Shown here in pieces: positions 45,167 to 55,989 of a stretch of DNA of 64,000 bases. The stretch lies in assembly GCA_029844215.1 (NCBI GenBank), contig CM056726.1, forward strand, positions 73,585,548 to 73,649,547, in the 5' to 3' direction. Under the pieces are notes generated by a model. It was not told the DNA's origin. It did not search any database and saw nothing but the letters and a program-made list of their open reading frames with translations. The position numbers and the translations under genes are program-made. This DNA is from Przewalskia tangutica. Taxonomy: Eukaryota; Streptophyta; Magnoliopsida; Solanales; Solanaceae. Position 1 is the first letter of the stretch. Each line of letters begins with the position of its first letter.

Positions 45167-45171
45167 TTTTC

Positions 45172-45489
45172 TTCCTCTCTTGCAATCTTCCACACACTCA
45201 AATATCCTTCTTTTCTAGTAAACATTTGAGCTACCTTTACTCAATTGTTTATTCGTTATTTTATCTTGGAAGATAAGTTGTCAACACACCATTAAAGGAT
45301 TAATACAGGGCAATATTGTCTTAAGGACAGGGTGCTAACACCCGACTCATCAAGTTCTTTGTAGAAGAAATATTTATGTTTTATTTCCAGATTGTAACCT
45401 TTGTTGTTGTTGTACACATTCCCATTTCCTTGTAACCACATCCATTGATTACTCACAACTTAAGACAATATTATGTTGTTTGCAACAAC
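45172..45489 (+). other. Copia element K: LTR end and leader before gag
   Basis: This continues 42277 and is homologous to 18898-19140. It holds the R/U5 part of the LTR and the untranslated leader. I could not fix the LTR end, because no clear primer-binding site is visible. Confidence 0.5.
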
Positions 45490-46616
45490 ATGACTGGACA
45501 AGATCAATTCAATCAATTCAATGCTGAAAATTCTGTCGCTGCTCAAGGCAATCCCACTGCCTTCAACGCCACTACTGCCTTCCATACTTCTGATTTTGGC
45601 ACAACTAGTGTCAACCCCTCTTCTGCTCAAGGCGCTAAAAACACCTACAACTGTTCAAGGGAACGCTACTGCTCCAACTCCCGCCGGCTTCCACCATGAA
45701 CGCCCAGAGAAGTTCATGGGTTCACACTTCAAAAGATGGAAGCAAAAAATGTTGTTCTTCTTGACGTTTATGGAATGTCACGTTTCCTAACTGAAGACCC
45801 TCCACAAGTTGGAGAAGACACGGACGCTCAGCCAAATGAAACGGCGGGAGGGGCCCAAGGTATCCATGTCGTTAACGATGTGAAGATGGTTCGCGATGCA
45901 TGAAATTATAGTGATTTCATGTGCAGGAACTATATTCTGAATAGTTTTTCCAATCCTCTCTACATGGTATACTGTACTGTTGAAACTGCCAAACAGTTAT
46001 GGGACAAACTACAAAAGAAATACAACACCCAAGACGCGAGTGTCAAAAAGTTCATCGTTGGGAAATTTCTAAAATTTCAAATGGTGGACAACAAAAGTGT
46101 GTCATCCCAAGTCCAAGAATTTTAAATAATTCTATATCACCTGGATTTAGAAGGATTGAAGTCCAACGAGCAATTCTTGGTTGCGTCGTTGATTGAGAAG
46201 TTTCCTCCCTCGTGGACTGAGTTTATGAATTATTTGAAACTCAAAACGAAGGAGATAACCTTAGATGAGCTTATTATCAAACTCCAGATTCAGGAGGATA
46301 ATAAGAAGGCCATGACAAAGGGGAAACAACCCGTTGAGGCTAAGGCGAACCTGGCGGAAGTCAAAGGGAACCCAAGCAAAAAGAGAAAGTTTCGGAAGGT
46401 TGGCAAGGCCCAAACAACTGAGAAGTTTAAGGGAAATTACCATCACTGTGGTAAAGTTGGGCACATGGTCAAGGACTGCCGCAAGCTCAAAAACGAGAAT
46501 AAAGAGAAGGCCAAAGGCAAGGCTATGGCTAACATCGTCAAAGACACGCTCCTAGATGATATGATTGAGGAGTTCTTAGTGGTGGTACTTGAAGATAACC
46601 TCTTTGAGAATCTGAT
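45490..46616 (+). pseudogene. gag: Copia element K gag, broken and truncated
   Basis: It starts with MTGQDQFNQFNAEN. Frameshifts occur near 45650 and 45780. A UBN2-type (Ty1/copia) Gag domain covers about 45920-46310, with YCTVETAKQLWDKLQKKY, LIEKFPPSWTEFMNYL and DELIIKLQIQED. The zinc knuckle near 46440-46480 reads YHHCGKVGHMVKDC, with Tyr in place of the first Cys. Two nonsense codons are visible: TGA at 45901 (kin would have Trp) and TAA at 46123 (kin would have Gln). Both fit single G-to-A or C-to-T changes typical of old methylated DNA. LTR L interrupts it at 46617, so protease and beyond are missing. Confidence 0.85.
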
Positions 46617-48452
46617 TGTTACACCCCGTAGTTCCAGTATATGTATGTGAGGACGTACGTACGAGAATATAACACTAAGTACGAAAGGGAAGAAAATTTT
46701 GAATTTCCGACGAAACATATTTCGAACCTCGTGAAGGAAAAAGGTTTATTATTGGGAATTGGATTCTCAATTTTGGTATTTGGACTTCTGGGAATAGTAG
46801 AGAATTATGGATTTTATTTTCCGGAATTGGTCACGTGGGACCCACGGGAGAAATTTACGGTTTTGTGGGGCCCACATTATTTTTTCGAGATTTTGGCCAT
46901 TATGGATGTTTTCGGGAGATGAAATATTTTGGAACAATAGGAGGGCGACACGTGTCACCCTAAGTGGGCCCATGTTGGGCGAAATTGAGGGCAAGTGGGA
47001 CAAGTCTTGTGCTAGATATTTGTGAGATATTTGTGTGGACAAGTGGCTTGTGGGACCCACACACACTTGTCCCTAATCTCAACCACACACATGTTTTAAT
47101 CCCAGCCCTTGGTTGTGTTATATCATCACACTAGTAGGATGAATCTCCCACACTTAGAATTATTTCAAGACAACAAATACTCTCTCCCTTTCTTGAGCTC
47201 TCGGCCATGGGCCATTTTTGTGACCTAAAGTTGTCCAACAATTCTTAAACTCTTAAGTGTTCTTCCTTGATGTGTTAGGAAGGTTGTTAACCAAGTGTTA
47301 GACAAGATTTCACACCCCTAGCCTAAACACACCCCCTTGGTCGAAACTTGTAGGTTTGAAACCTAAAGTGTTCTACACTTTTTGAAGTTGGATATTGAAA
47401 AGGAGTTGGTTAGGAGCTTCTAAGGGTTGCTTGGAGCGGATTGGAACGTATGGAATAGGAGCTAAACGTGCTACAGACCGACTTTTAGTTCTTGGATTAT
47501 TTTGGGCTCTTTGAGGTAATGAACTTTGTCCTCTTTGTGAAGTTGGATATTATATATGTTGGAAGTATATAAATAAGTATGTAATACATGGAAGGAAGAT
47601 GGAAAGGATTTGGACCTTGTTAAGTTGCTAAAAATGGAGAAATTGGCATGTTAGCCATTAAAATGGTAAAAACGTATCTATTACATGTTGACAGTTAATA
47701 ACAAAGTAATTATAGCTTATATAAAGATTGGAATATAAGTTGGAAGATTAAAGAAGTAATTCCGGCATGCTAGCCGAAAATTGGATAAGTTTGATTGTAG
47801 TAGTTGGCCAAGAACACCAACTAATGGACTAATGAACTGTATTTACATTGGACTGTATTTACATTGGACTGTATTTACTTTGGAATGTATTTACATTGGA
47901 CTGTATTTACATTGGACTGTATTTACTTTGGAATGTATTTACATTGGACTGTATTTACATTGGACTGTATTTACTTTGGACTAATGGACTATTTTGTATA
48001 TTGTGGGGCCGAATTTTACACGTCCAGTTAGACGTGTAATCCCCTTTTGGTATTGTTATGTTATTGCGCCTTAAATGTGACATGTTGGTTATTGAATTTC
48101 GGGCCTTGAAAAAGGTCGAAAAGTATGTAAAAACAGGGGAAGTGATGCCCGATTTTCCGTAGAATAAGAGACCCTGTACTTAGAAATGTTCTACGAAGAA
48201 GTCTAGACGTTGATAGACGTGTTTGATTATTATAGGTTGATATTCTACGCGCGGCATATTCGACTTGGCAAGTGGATAAGCCGAAGAGGTATGTGATTAT
48301 TCCTATCCTCTTGAGCATGATTGTTGTGAACTATATAGTACGGTAGACGTACGTGTGTTAAATGAATTTGGTTGTCTTTGGTTGGTTAAAAATATAAAGT
48401 GTTATAATAGCTTTATGGAAAGTTAGTTATAGCGACTTTATGAAGATAAAAT
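46617..48452 (+). repeat. LTR L (gypsy), 5' part, cut by M
   Basis: It starts TGTTACACCCCGTAG and resembles the H LTR over the first 50 bases. It has a TATA-like TTATATC near 47119, a 16-bp minisatellite (47834-47977) and the GTACGGTAGACGTAC motif (48338-48352). It breaks off where the M array starts at 48453. The rest should lie beyond the right edge. CTGAT (46612-46616) is its predicted duplication. Confidence 0.85.
47834..47977 (+). repeat. 16-bp minisatellite in LTR L (9 copies)
   Basis: Nine head-to-tail copies of GGACTGTATTTACATT or close variants (GGACTGTATTTACTTT, GGAATGTATTTACATT) give a 48-bp higher-order pattern of three variants. The same ACTGTATTTACA word occurs singly in the M LTR (near 57061-57073), so the array likely grew from a normal LTR sequence. 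Confidence 0.9.
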
Positions 48453-51018
48453 TGTTATACCCCGTATTTCCAGAGTATGTACGTGAGGGCGTACGTACAA
48501 AAGTTCAACCCTAAAGTTAAGGCTTAGGACGAAATTTGGGCACAACTCACGAAATGAATGGTTTTCCGACGAAACGTTTTCCAAAACTTGCGTAGGGAAA
48601 ATTACGGCTATGTCATTTATAATTTTTGCGGATTTTTCCGAGAGATGAAATATTTTGGACCAACGAGAGGGTGACACTTGTCACCCTCATATGGACGGCA
48701 AAGAGGCCACGGATGGGACGATTTTAGGGCCTAAAACAAGGGTCAATGTTTGTGAGTGATTTGTGGAGTAGGGTTAGGGTGCACTTGTGCAAATCCTCAC
48801 CATCCACTTGCCCTCCACTTGCCCTCATCTTGGCCCTTGAAAGCCCTATAAATACCCCCCCTTTGTTGAAGAATTCTTCATCCACAAAATTATCTTCCAA
48901 GTCTCAAAGCCTCCCTTCTCCCTTAAGAGTTCTCGTCCAAGCCTCACTCCCACCCCCTCTTGAAGTGCTAAAGCCGAAACCCCCTCTCCTCCCCTTCCTC
49001 AGTAGTCTCGGAAGCCTCCCTCTTGGAAGCCCTAGCCGAAACACTACCCCCTCTTGGTAGAAATACTCTCCAAGTATTGTTACTATCCCCAAAATACCTT
49101 AGCCAATCCCTTATAGTATTTCCAAAGTTATCTCTATACGTAGAGTCCGGAAATACTATCTTATATCCATTAGTCACTAAACGAAACCCTAGGGGAAACT
49201 TCATAGTAGGTTGAAGTAGAAAGTAGAAGTTGTGTAGAAACTTCTAAGGGTTTCTTGGAGCGGATTGGAGCATACATATTAGGAGCTAAACCTCGCTCAG
49301 GATCGACTTATATCTTGGATAATATTGGGCTTATCGAGGTAAATAATCTTATCTTTCTATTGTAATTGAAGAATACATACTGTAGAAGTATAGACATAAG
49401 TTTAAAACACATAGAAGGGTATTAAAGAAGAGTATTGAACTGTAATTACATAGAAGGGTATTACAGAAAAGAATTGAACTGAAATCACATCAGAAGAATA
49501 TTAAAGAAGAAGATTAAATCAGTTTACATAGATCGTATTTACAGTAGAATTTAGTAGCTTAACGGGTAGGGAAGTGCTTCCCGATTTTCCGTAGAATAGA
49601 GAACCTTCTGCTTAGATTATCCTTCATAGTAGTCTAGACGTTGATAGACGTATTTGACTATTATAGGTTGATATTCTGCGCGCGACATATTCGACTTGGC
49701 AGGTGGATTTCACCGAGAAGGTATGTGATTCTTCCTATACCCTTGAGCATGATATTTTAAAGTATATATATAGTACGGTAGACGTACGTGTGTTAACTGA
49801 ACATGGTTTTACTTGAGTCTAATAATAAGAATCTTGAAGTATTTCAAAAGAATTAAGAATCGTTTTTGAAAGAAGAGTAATACTTGGTTTTAAAAGCTTA
49901 AGAGTTATACCAGCTTTATGGGGAGTTAGGTATAACGACTTAAGAATGATAAAAGGAACGGTTTACTTATTTGTTTATGAAAGTCTTGTATTGATTTCTG
50001 AAAAGTATAGTAAGATGTTGTGATAAGTAACCATGTTATGATGCTACGTATGTTAGTGTCTTGTGTTGTTGTGTAAGGGGGTTATTCTTGTTGTGCTTAC
50101 GTTGTTAAACGTTAAGACCGTTGTACTGTTATTATATCACATACCCTCGACTTGTTATACCAGGGCTTGCCACCCGATGCGGTCTATACGGCCATGCGGT
50201 TCGTGGTGACTACGCGAGTGCGAGAGTTCCGAGATTGATCATTCCGTGTATTATCCGTCGGCGAGTGCCTTACGCGGTGCTGTGACTATGCGGTCTATGT
50301 GACTATGCGGATCGCGGAGTCGAGAGGGTACCGGCTAGCTACCCCGACGCGGTCTATACGGCCTATGCGGGTCTATGTGTGACCTATGCGAGCCGCGGAA
50401 GTCCGAGATTAGGCACGCATAATGATACTACGGGCGATTGGCCTTGCTTCGATCATTAGCGGCCTAGAAAAGACCGATTCTGATATCTATTTTGCTCTTG
50501 TTTATGTTGGCACTATGCAGCTTTAAGCGATTGTATTTACAAATGGTTTTAGACACTTGATTTCATTTCAGTACTTTACAGTTTCACATACTTAGTACCT
50601 GTTGTACTGACCTCCTTTGGGGGGCTGCGTTCATGCCGCAGGTAAGGGAAAGCAGGTGCTAGATCCACATCCTTAAGATCTCTACTTTGGTGTCAGGAGC
50701 TCCATCTTCTCCGGAGGCTCGACTTTTGGTATGGTTCTCCCTGTGTTGTAGATATATGTACATTCAGTATGGCGGGCCCTGTCCCGCCATAGTTGTCTAC
50801 TTCCTTAGAGGTCTGTAGTCCTATTGTACAGTTGGGATGTAACTGCCAAACTTTGATATATATATATATATGCCGAAAGGCGACGTTTTCTCAGATAAAC
50901 TGTTTTCTTTTCATATTGATTCCTGTCTTGTTTTTATATTCCGCTGATTACTCTGATGTATGATTACTTGGGTGCCCGGGTAAGGCACCAGTCACGGGCC
51001 CCGGAACGGGTCGTGACA
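48453..51018 (+). repeat. M LTR 1
   Basis: It is 2,566 bp, from TGTTATACCCC to GTGACA. It has a TATA box (48846-48854), C-rich tracts, the GTACGGTAGACGTAC motif (49773-49787), a GC-rich block (50160-50410), hairpins (about 50610-50642) and the closing GGTGCC...GGCACC hairpin (50971-50989). Confidence 0.95.
48846..48854 (+). promoter_or_regulatory. TATA box of M LTR 1
   Basis: CTATAAATA followed by CCCCCC. It should drive the RNA of unit 1. Confidence 0.7.
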
Positions 51019-51022
51019 AAAG

Positions 51023-51034
51023 TGGTATCAGAGC
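51023..51034 (+). other. M unit 1 primer-binding site
   Basis: TGGTATCAGAGC, four bases after the LTR, is a perfect initiator-Met tRNA match. Confidence 0.9.
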
Positions 51035-51220
51035 AGTTAATCCTCGGAAAGTGTCTACGCATCAGATCTGGTAGAGTTCGATTATCGGTGTTGTGCACCA
51101 CACCAATAATCGTGAGGATATAGGATATTTAGGATTGGTTTCCATTCTTCTCACTCGAGATCGTGCCTTAGACCGTGTTATAAGTTGGACCCTCTAACGT
51201 ATTCCTTTTACGTAATAGTT

Positions 51221-52560
51221 ATGCCTCCACGTAGGCAACCCGCCCGGCGGCAAGGCGGCGGAGCCGCTAATAGACACCGAGAGTCACGAGGCTCGTGCCC
51301 GCCTATACACGAGGCGATACCTCGACGGCGAGTTCCATGACGCCGCCGCCCCAGAGACCACGCATACGCACTCTCCGCCCCACACCAAGCGCAGGAGTTA
51401 GGTACAAGCGAGACGGTTTAGCACGCCGTGATGGCCGACGGTGATAGGCCGATGCAGCAGCCTCAGCCAGCAGTTGTCGTGGTTCACCCAAGATCAGACA
51501 GTTTGAGGCTACGGGATTTTCTGAGTTGTAGCCCGCCAGAGTTCTACGGGTCGAGGCCCGAGGATGATCCGCATAAGTTCATCCGTCAGTTACAGAAGAT
51601 CATGCGAGTGATCAAGGCTTCGGAGACCGAGTCCGTGATCTTCGGTTCGCATAGGCTGCGTGATACCGGAGTCGATTGGTTTGATTCGTGGGAGTTATCC
51701 CGGGGAGAGCACGCGTCCCACTACTGGGACGAGTTCTCGAGGCTTTTCTCACTCACTTCGCCTCCGCAGATGGCGAGGCCCGGCCGACAAGTTTTTGTTC
51801 TTGAGCAGAGGCGCACGCCAGGAGTACAACGTCGAGTTCGATTCTTTGGCTCGATATGTCCCTGCGTTGGTAGCAGATATGGAGGACAGGGTACACCGCT
51901 ACATCACCGGGCTAGATGATTATATGGCCGAGTCTTGTGCGGGTGTGGCTCTTCAGCCAGGCATGGACATTACCCGTATGCAGGCTCATGCACTTGGATG
52001 CGAGGAGCGTAGAGACCGCCGAGTCGACAGATTTCAGCAGCAGAAGAAGGCCAAGACGACCGGATCTTATGGTAGCTCTCGGGGTGGACGGCCTCAGCAG
52101 ACGTCTAGATTTGCACCACAACCAGCTCAGAGCACTCCTACATCGTTTTGCATGCCCAGAGTATTCGGGCGTGTCGTGGCCCCAGGACTTCGGACTTCCA
52201 GGGTAGCAAGGGTGCTAACCGACCGAGGTCTGCTCAGTGTGTCCGATGTGGTAGATTCCATTCGGGGAGTTGTAGTACTACTTCGGGAGTTTGCTACGCT
52301 TGTGGCCAGCAGGGTCATTATGCGAGGGCCTGTCCGACCAAGGGCGGCACAGGTGGTAGGGTCACCCTGTGGTCTTTCGCCGGTCTTCTTCATCTCCTAC
52401 GATTACTCGCCCCGAGGCGTGGTACTCACGGGCAAGCGGTCGCAGAGGTCGTGGCGCGGTCCCAGATTCTAGCGGTCCTCGTAATCGCATTTATACCTGT
52501 CCAAATGGCAGACCGGGAGGCCTCACCGATGTCGCCACGGTGTACTTTATCGGTTTCATG
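51221..52560 (+). pseudogene. gag: M unit 1 gag, frameshifted
   Basis: The start ATG at 51221 begins MPPRR, matching the family. The next 200 bases are badly scrambled. An open stretch at 51428-51919 carries RLRDFLSCSPPEFYGSRPED and ASETESVIFGSHRLRD of the Retrotrans_gag domain. Another frame (51660-52472) resumes with EYNVEFDSLARYVP and the long Arg/Gln spacer. Two zinc knuckles lie at 52238-52337 (CVRCGRFHSGSC and an intact CYACGQQGHYARAC) in a third frame. At least four frame changes are needed to read it through. They lie mostly at CAG/CTG/CCGG words. Confidence 0.85.
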
Positions 52561-55500
52561 TTGTGACGTATGCCTTGATAGATCCGGGTTCTACTGCCCC
52601 TATATATCTCCCCTTATTGCTAGTAGGATATGGATAGAGCACGAGTCCATAGACCCTTTCGAGGTAGCTACGCCAGCCGGGTGATTCGGTAGCTCGGCGG
52701 GTATATAGGGCTTGTCGAGTGACCGTATGCGATCGCCGACTTGCCGACTTGGTAGAGTTGGATATGACCGATTTCGATGTGATCATGGGTATGGATTGGC
52801 TGGCGTCTTGCTACGCCAATGTAGACCGCAGAGAGAGTGGTACGGTTCCGATTTCTGAGCGAGTTGTTGAGTGGGAGGAACACCGTGTCGCCGGGTAAGT
52901 TTATTTCTTACCTCGAGGCTAGGAAGATGGTGCGCAGGCGGGTATATCTACCATCTCATTCGGTGTTTGATACCGAGGTTGCGGTACCAGATTTTCGGTT
53001 CCGATGAGTCGAGAGTTCCCGCATGTGTTTCGGATGACCTCCCGTATCCTCCCGAGAGGAGATAGAGTTTTGTATCGATGTCTTTGTAAGACACTCGGCC
53101 TTATTTCCATTCCGCCATACGTAACGGCACCGCCGAGTTGAGAGAGTTGAAGGACCACCGAGAGATTTGCCGGAGAAGCGGCTTCATCGCCTAGTGTTTC
53201 TCCCGGGAGCGCCGTATTGTTCGTGAAGAAGAAGGACGGAGGTCGCGCATGTGTTGATTACAGCACCAACAAGGTGACCATTAAGAACGATACCCTTCCC
53301 GTGATTGATGATTTGTTCGACCAGTTGCAGGGTGCGAGATGTTTCTCCAAGATTGATCTGCGATCGGGCTATCATCAGGTGCGTGTTAGAGAGGCGGATG
53401 TCCATAGGACTGCATTCCGGACCCGGTACGGGCACTATGAGTTCAGGGTTATGTCTTTCGGGTTGACCAATGCTCCGGCGGTATTCATGGATTTGATGAA
53501 CCGAGTGTTCAAGCCATTTTTGAACACGTTTGTGATAGTGTTCATTGATAACATCTTGGTTTATTCTCGCTCAGAGCAGGAGCATGCCGAGCATTTGAGG
53601 ACTGTGCTGAGAGTTCTCCAGGACCAGCAGTTATACGCCAAGTTTTCCAAATGTGAGTTTTGGTTGGCTTCGGTGGCTTTTCTTGGGCATATTGTCGGGG
53701 TCGATGGTATTCGGGTGGATACGGCCAAGATCGAGGCAACGGAGACATGGCCTGACCTACTACTCCGGCAGTGCGCAGCTCGGGCCTCACAGTTACTATC
53801 GGTTCGTGGAGAAGTTTGCTTCTATCTCTCGCACCATTGACTAGCCGACTCGTAGGCGGCTAAGTTTCGATGGACTGATGCTTGGAGCGTGGTTTCCAAT
53901 TCATCAAGGAGAGGCGACGATCGCCTGCTTCTTTCTTCCGCAGGTCGAGCGGTTATGTAGTGTATTGTGATCGTCAGCGCCCGCTCGAATGTGTGTTGAT
54001 GCAGCTGGGTAAGGTTATAGCGTACGCATCCCGACAGCTTAAGAAGCATGAGAGGAACTACCCCACCCATGATTTGGAGTTGGCAGCGGTGATTCACGCC
54101 TTGATGATCTGGAGGCACTATTTTTTGGGGTTCATGTGGATATTTATACAGACCACAAGAGCCTCCAGTATATCTTCAGCCAGAGGGAGCTGAACTTACG
54201 ACAGAGACAGTGGTTAGAGTTACTCAAGGATTACGATGTCGACATCCTGTACCACCCGGGGAAGGCCAATGTTGTGGCAGATGCTCTTAGTCGTAGGTCG
54301 ATGGGAAGTCTATCAGACGTGCAGCCAGAAAAGAGGGGCATGGTCCGCGAGTTACATCAGCTAGCGAGGCTTGGAGTCCGATTGATTGGTTCTGATGGCA
54401 GTGGGGTTCGAGTTCGAGAGGTTGCCGAGTCTTTCATCGTCGAGGAGGTGAAGAGGCAACAGTTTGAGGATCCGGTTTTGACTCGGTATCGGGATAGGGC
54501 TCTTCGTGAGGGGAAATGTCCTTTTGAGGTAGCACCTGATGGGGTGCTAAGGTTTGAGGGCAGGTTGTGTGTTCCAGATATTTCAGGACTTCGGCAGCAG
54601 GTTCTAGGGGAAGCACACAGCGCGCGTTACTCTATCCATCCGGGGTCGACCAAGATGTACCACGACCTTAGATCTGTGTATTGGTGGGATGGCTTGAAGA
54701 GAGACGTTGCAGAGTTTGTAGCTCAGTGCGTGTTATCGCAGCGAAGGTAGAGCACCAGAGGCCTGGTGGTTTGTTGCAGGCGATAGAGATCCCGACCTGG
54801 AAGTGGGAGTTGGTCAACATGGACTTTATCACAGGATTACCTCGCACTCCGAGGAAGCACGATTCTATCTGGGTTATCGTCGACAGGCTGATGAAATCAG
54901 CCCACTTTCTTCCAGTCAGGACGACCTTTCTAGAGGATTATGCCGCACTTTACATCCGAGAGATCGCCGATCGCATGGAGTCCCTATTTCTATCATATCG
55001 CATGCAGGAGCCCGCTTTACGGCTAACTTCTGGTGGTCTTTCCGTAAGGACTAGGGACGCAGTGAGCACGAATCGCATTCCATCCTCGCATGCACGGACA
55101 GCAGATCGCACTATCCAGACTCTTAAGGATATGCTGCGAGCCTGTGTTATTGATTTCAGGGGTAGCTGGGAGGATCATTTGCCTCTAGTTGAGTTTGCGT
55201 ATAATAATAGTTACCACTCCAGTATTCAGATGGCGCCTTATGAGGCCCTGTATGGGAGGAAGTGCAGATCGCCGATAGGCTGGTTTGATATAGGCGAGGT
55301 GCAGTTAGTGGGACCAGACCTGATACAGCAGGCAGTGGATAAGGTAAAGCTTATCCAGAGCTTCTCGACACCGAGTCGATGAAGTCATATCGCAGATCAT
55401 CGCCGTCGTGATCCGAGTTCGAGGTTGATGATTGGGTTTTCTGAAGGTGTCACCCATGGCGGTGTGATGAGATTCGGGAGGAAAGGGAAACTCACCAAGG

Positions 55501-55851
55501 TACATTGGGCCGTGTCGATTGTTCGCAGGTAGTGCAAGGTTGCCTATGAGTTGAATCTGCCGTCCGACCGGAAGCGGCACCGGTGTTTCATGTTTCTACG
55601 CCGAGAGATGTATCGGATCCATCTAGAATGCACCCGATTGACGATTTCAGTGTGAGGGGTTATCGATGAGGATATTCCTATAGCGATAATCGATCGTCGT
55701 TAGGCGTCTGCGACCAAGGACGTGGCTTCACAAAGTCTTGTGGCGGAACGAGCTCAGGGAGGAGATGACGTGGGAAGTTGAGGAGGACATGAGGCAGAAG
55801 TATCCTCACCTATTCCCCACACCTCCAGGTAACTCACTTTCATACTTGTAA
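52561..55851 (+). pseudogene. pol: M unit 1 pol (PR-RT-RNaseH-INT-chromodomain) with FIDN
   Basis: The protease Asp of DPGST is at 52581-52583, and GMDWLASCYANVD lies near 52790-52830. RT spans about 53200-53830. It has FVKKKDGG, YHQVRVREADV, FGLTNAP and the active-site line FIDN at 53541-53552, where elements A and B have FIDD. Losing the second Asp would abolish polymerisation. RNase H (about 53960-54200) and the connector to integrase (54136-54750) are mostly open. The integrase His pair is intact (HSARYSIHPG), and its Cys pair is broken after AQC. The integrase core starts with MDFITGLP near 54820. The C-terminal chromodomain (about 55700-55815) ends KYPHLFPTPPG, with a stop at 55849. Confidence 0.88.
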
Positions 55852-55954
55852 ATTTTTTCATTGATATATTTGCTTAAGTGTTGTGTTGTGGCCATGTGAG
55901 ACATTTGCAAACTGTTTAAGTCATGAAGAACTTTTTCGTTGTGTCTTGGGAAGG

Positions 55955-55989
55955 AACATTCGGGACGAATGTTTCTAAGGAGGGGAGAA
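55955..55989 (+). other. M unit 1 palindrome and polypurine tract
   Basis: AACATTCGGGACGAATGTT (55955-55973), then AAGGAGGGGAGAA (55977-55989), then LTR 2. Confidence 0.9.

Noticed and set aside
48746..49060. Pro/Ser/Leu-rich open stretch in M LTR 1 as a gene.
   Set aside because: It is C-rich leader sequence after the TATA box. In LTR 2 the equivalent frame is shorter and broken.
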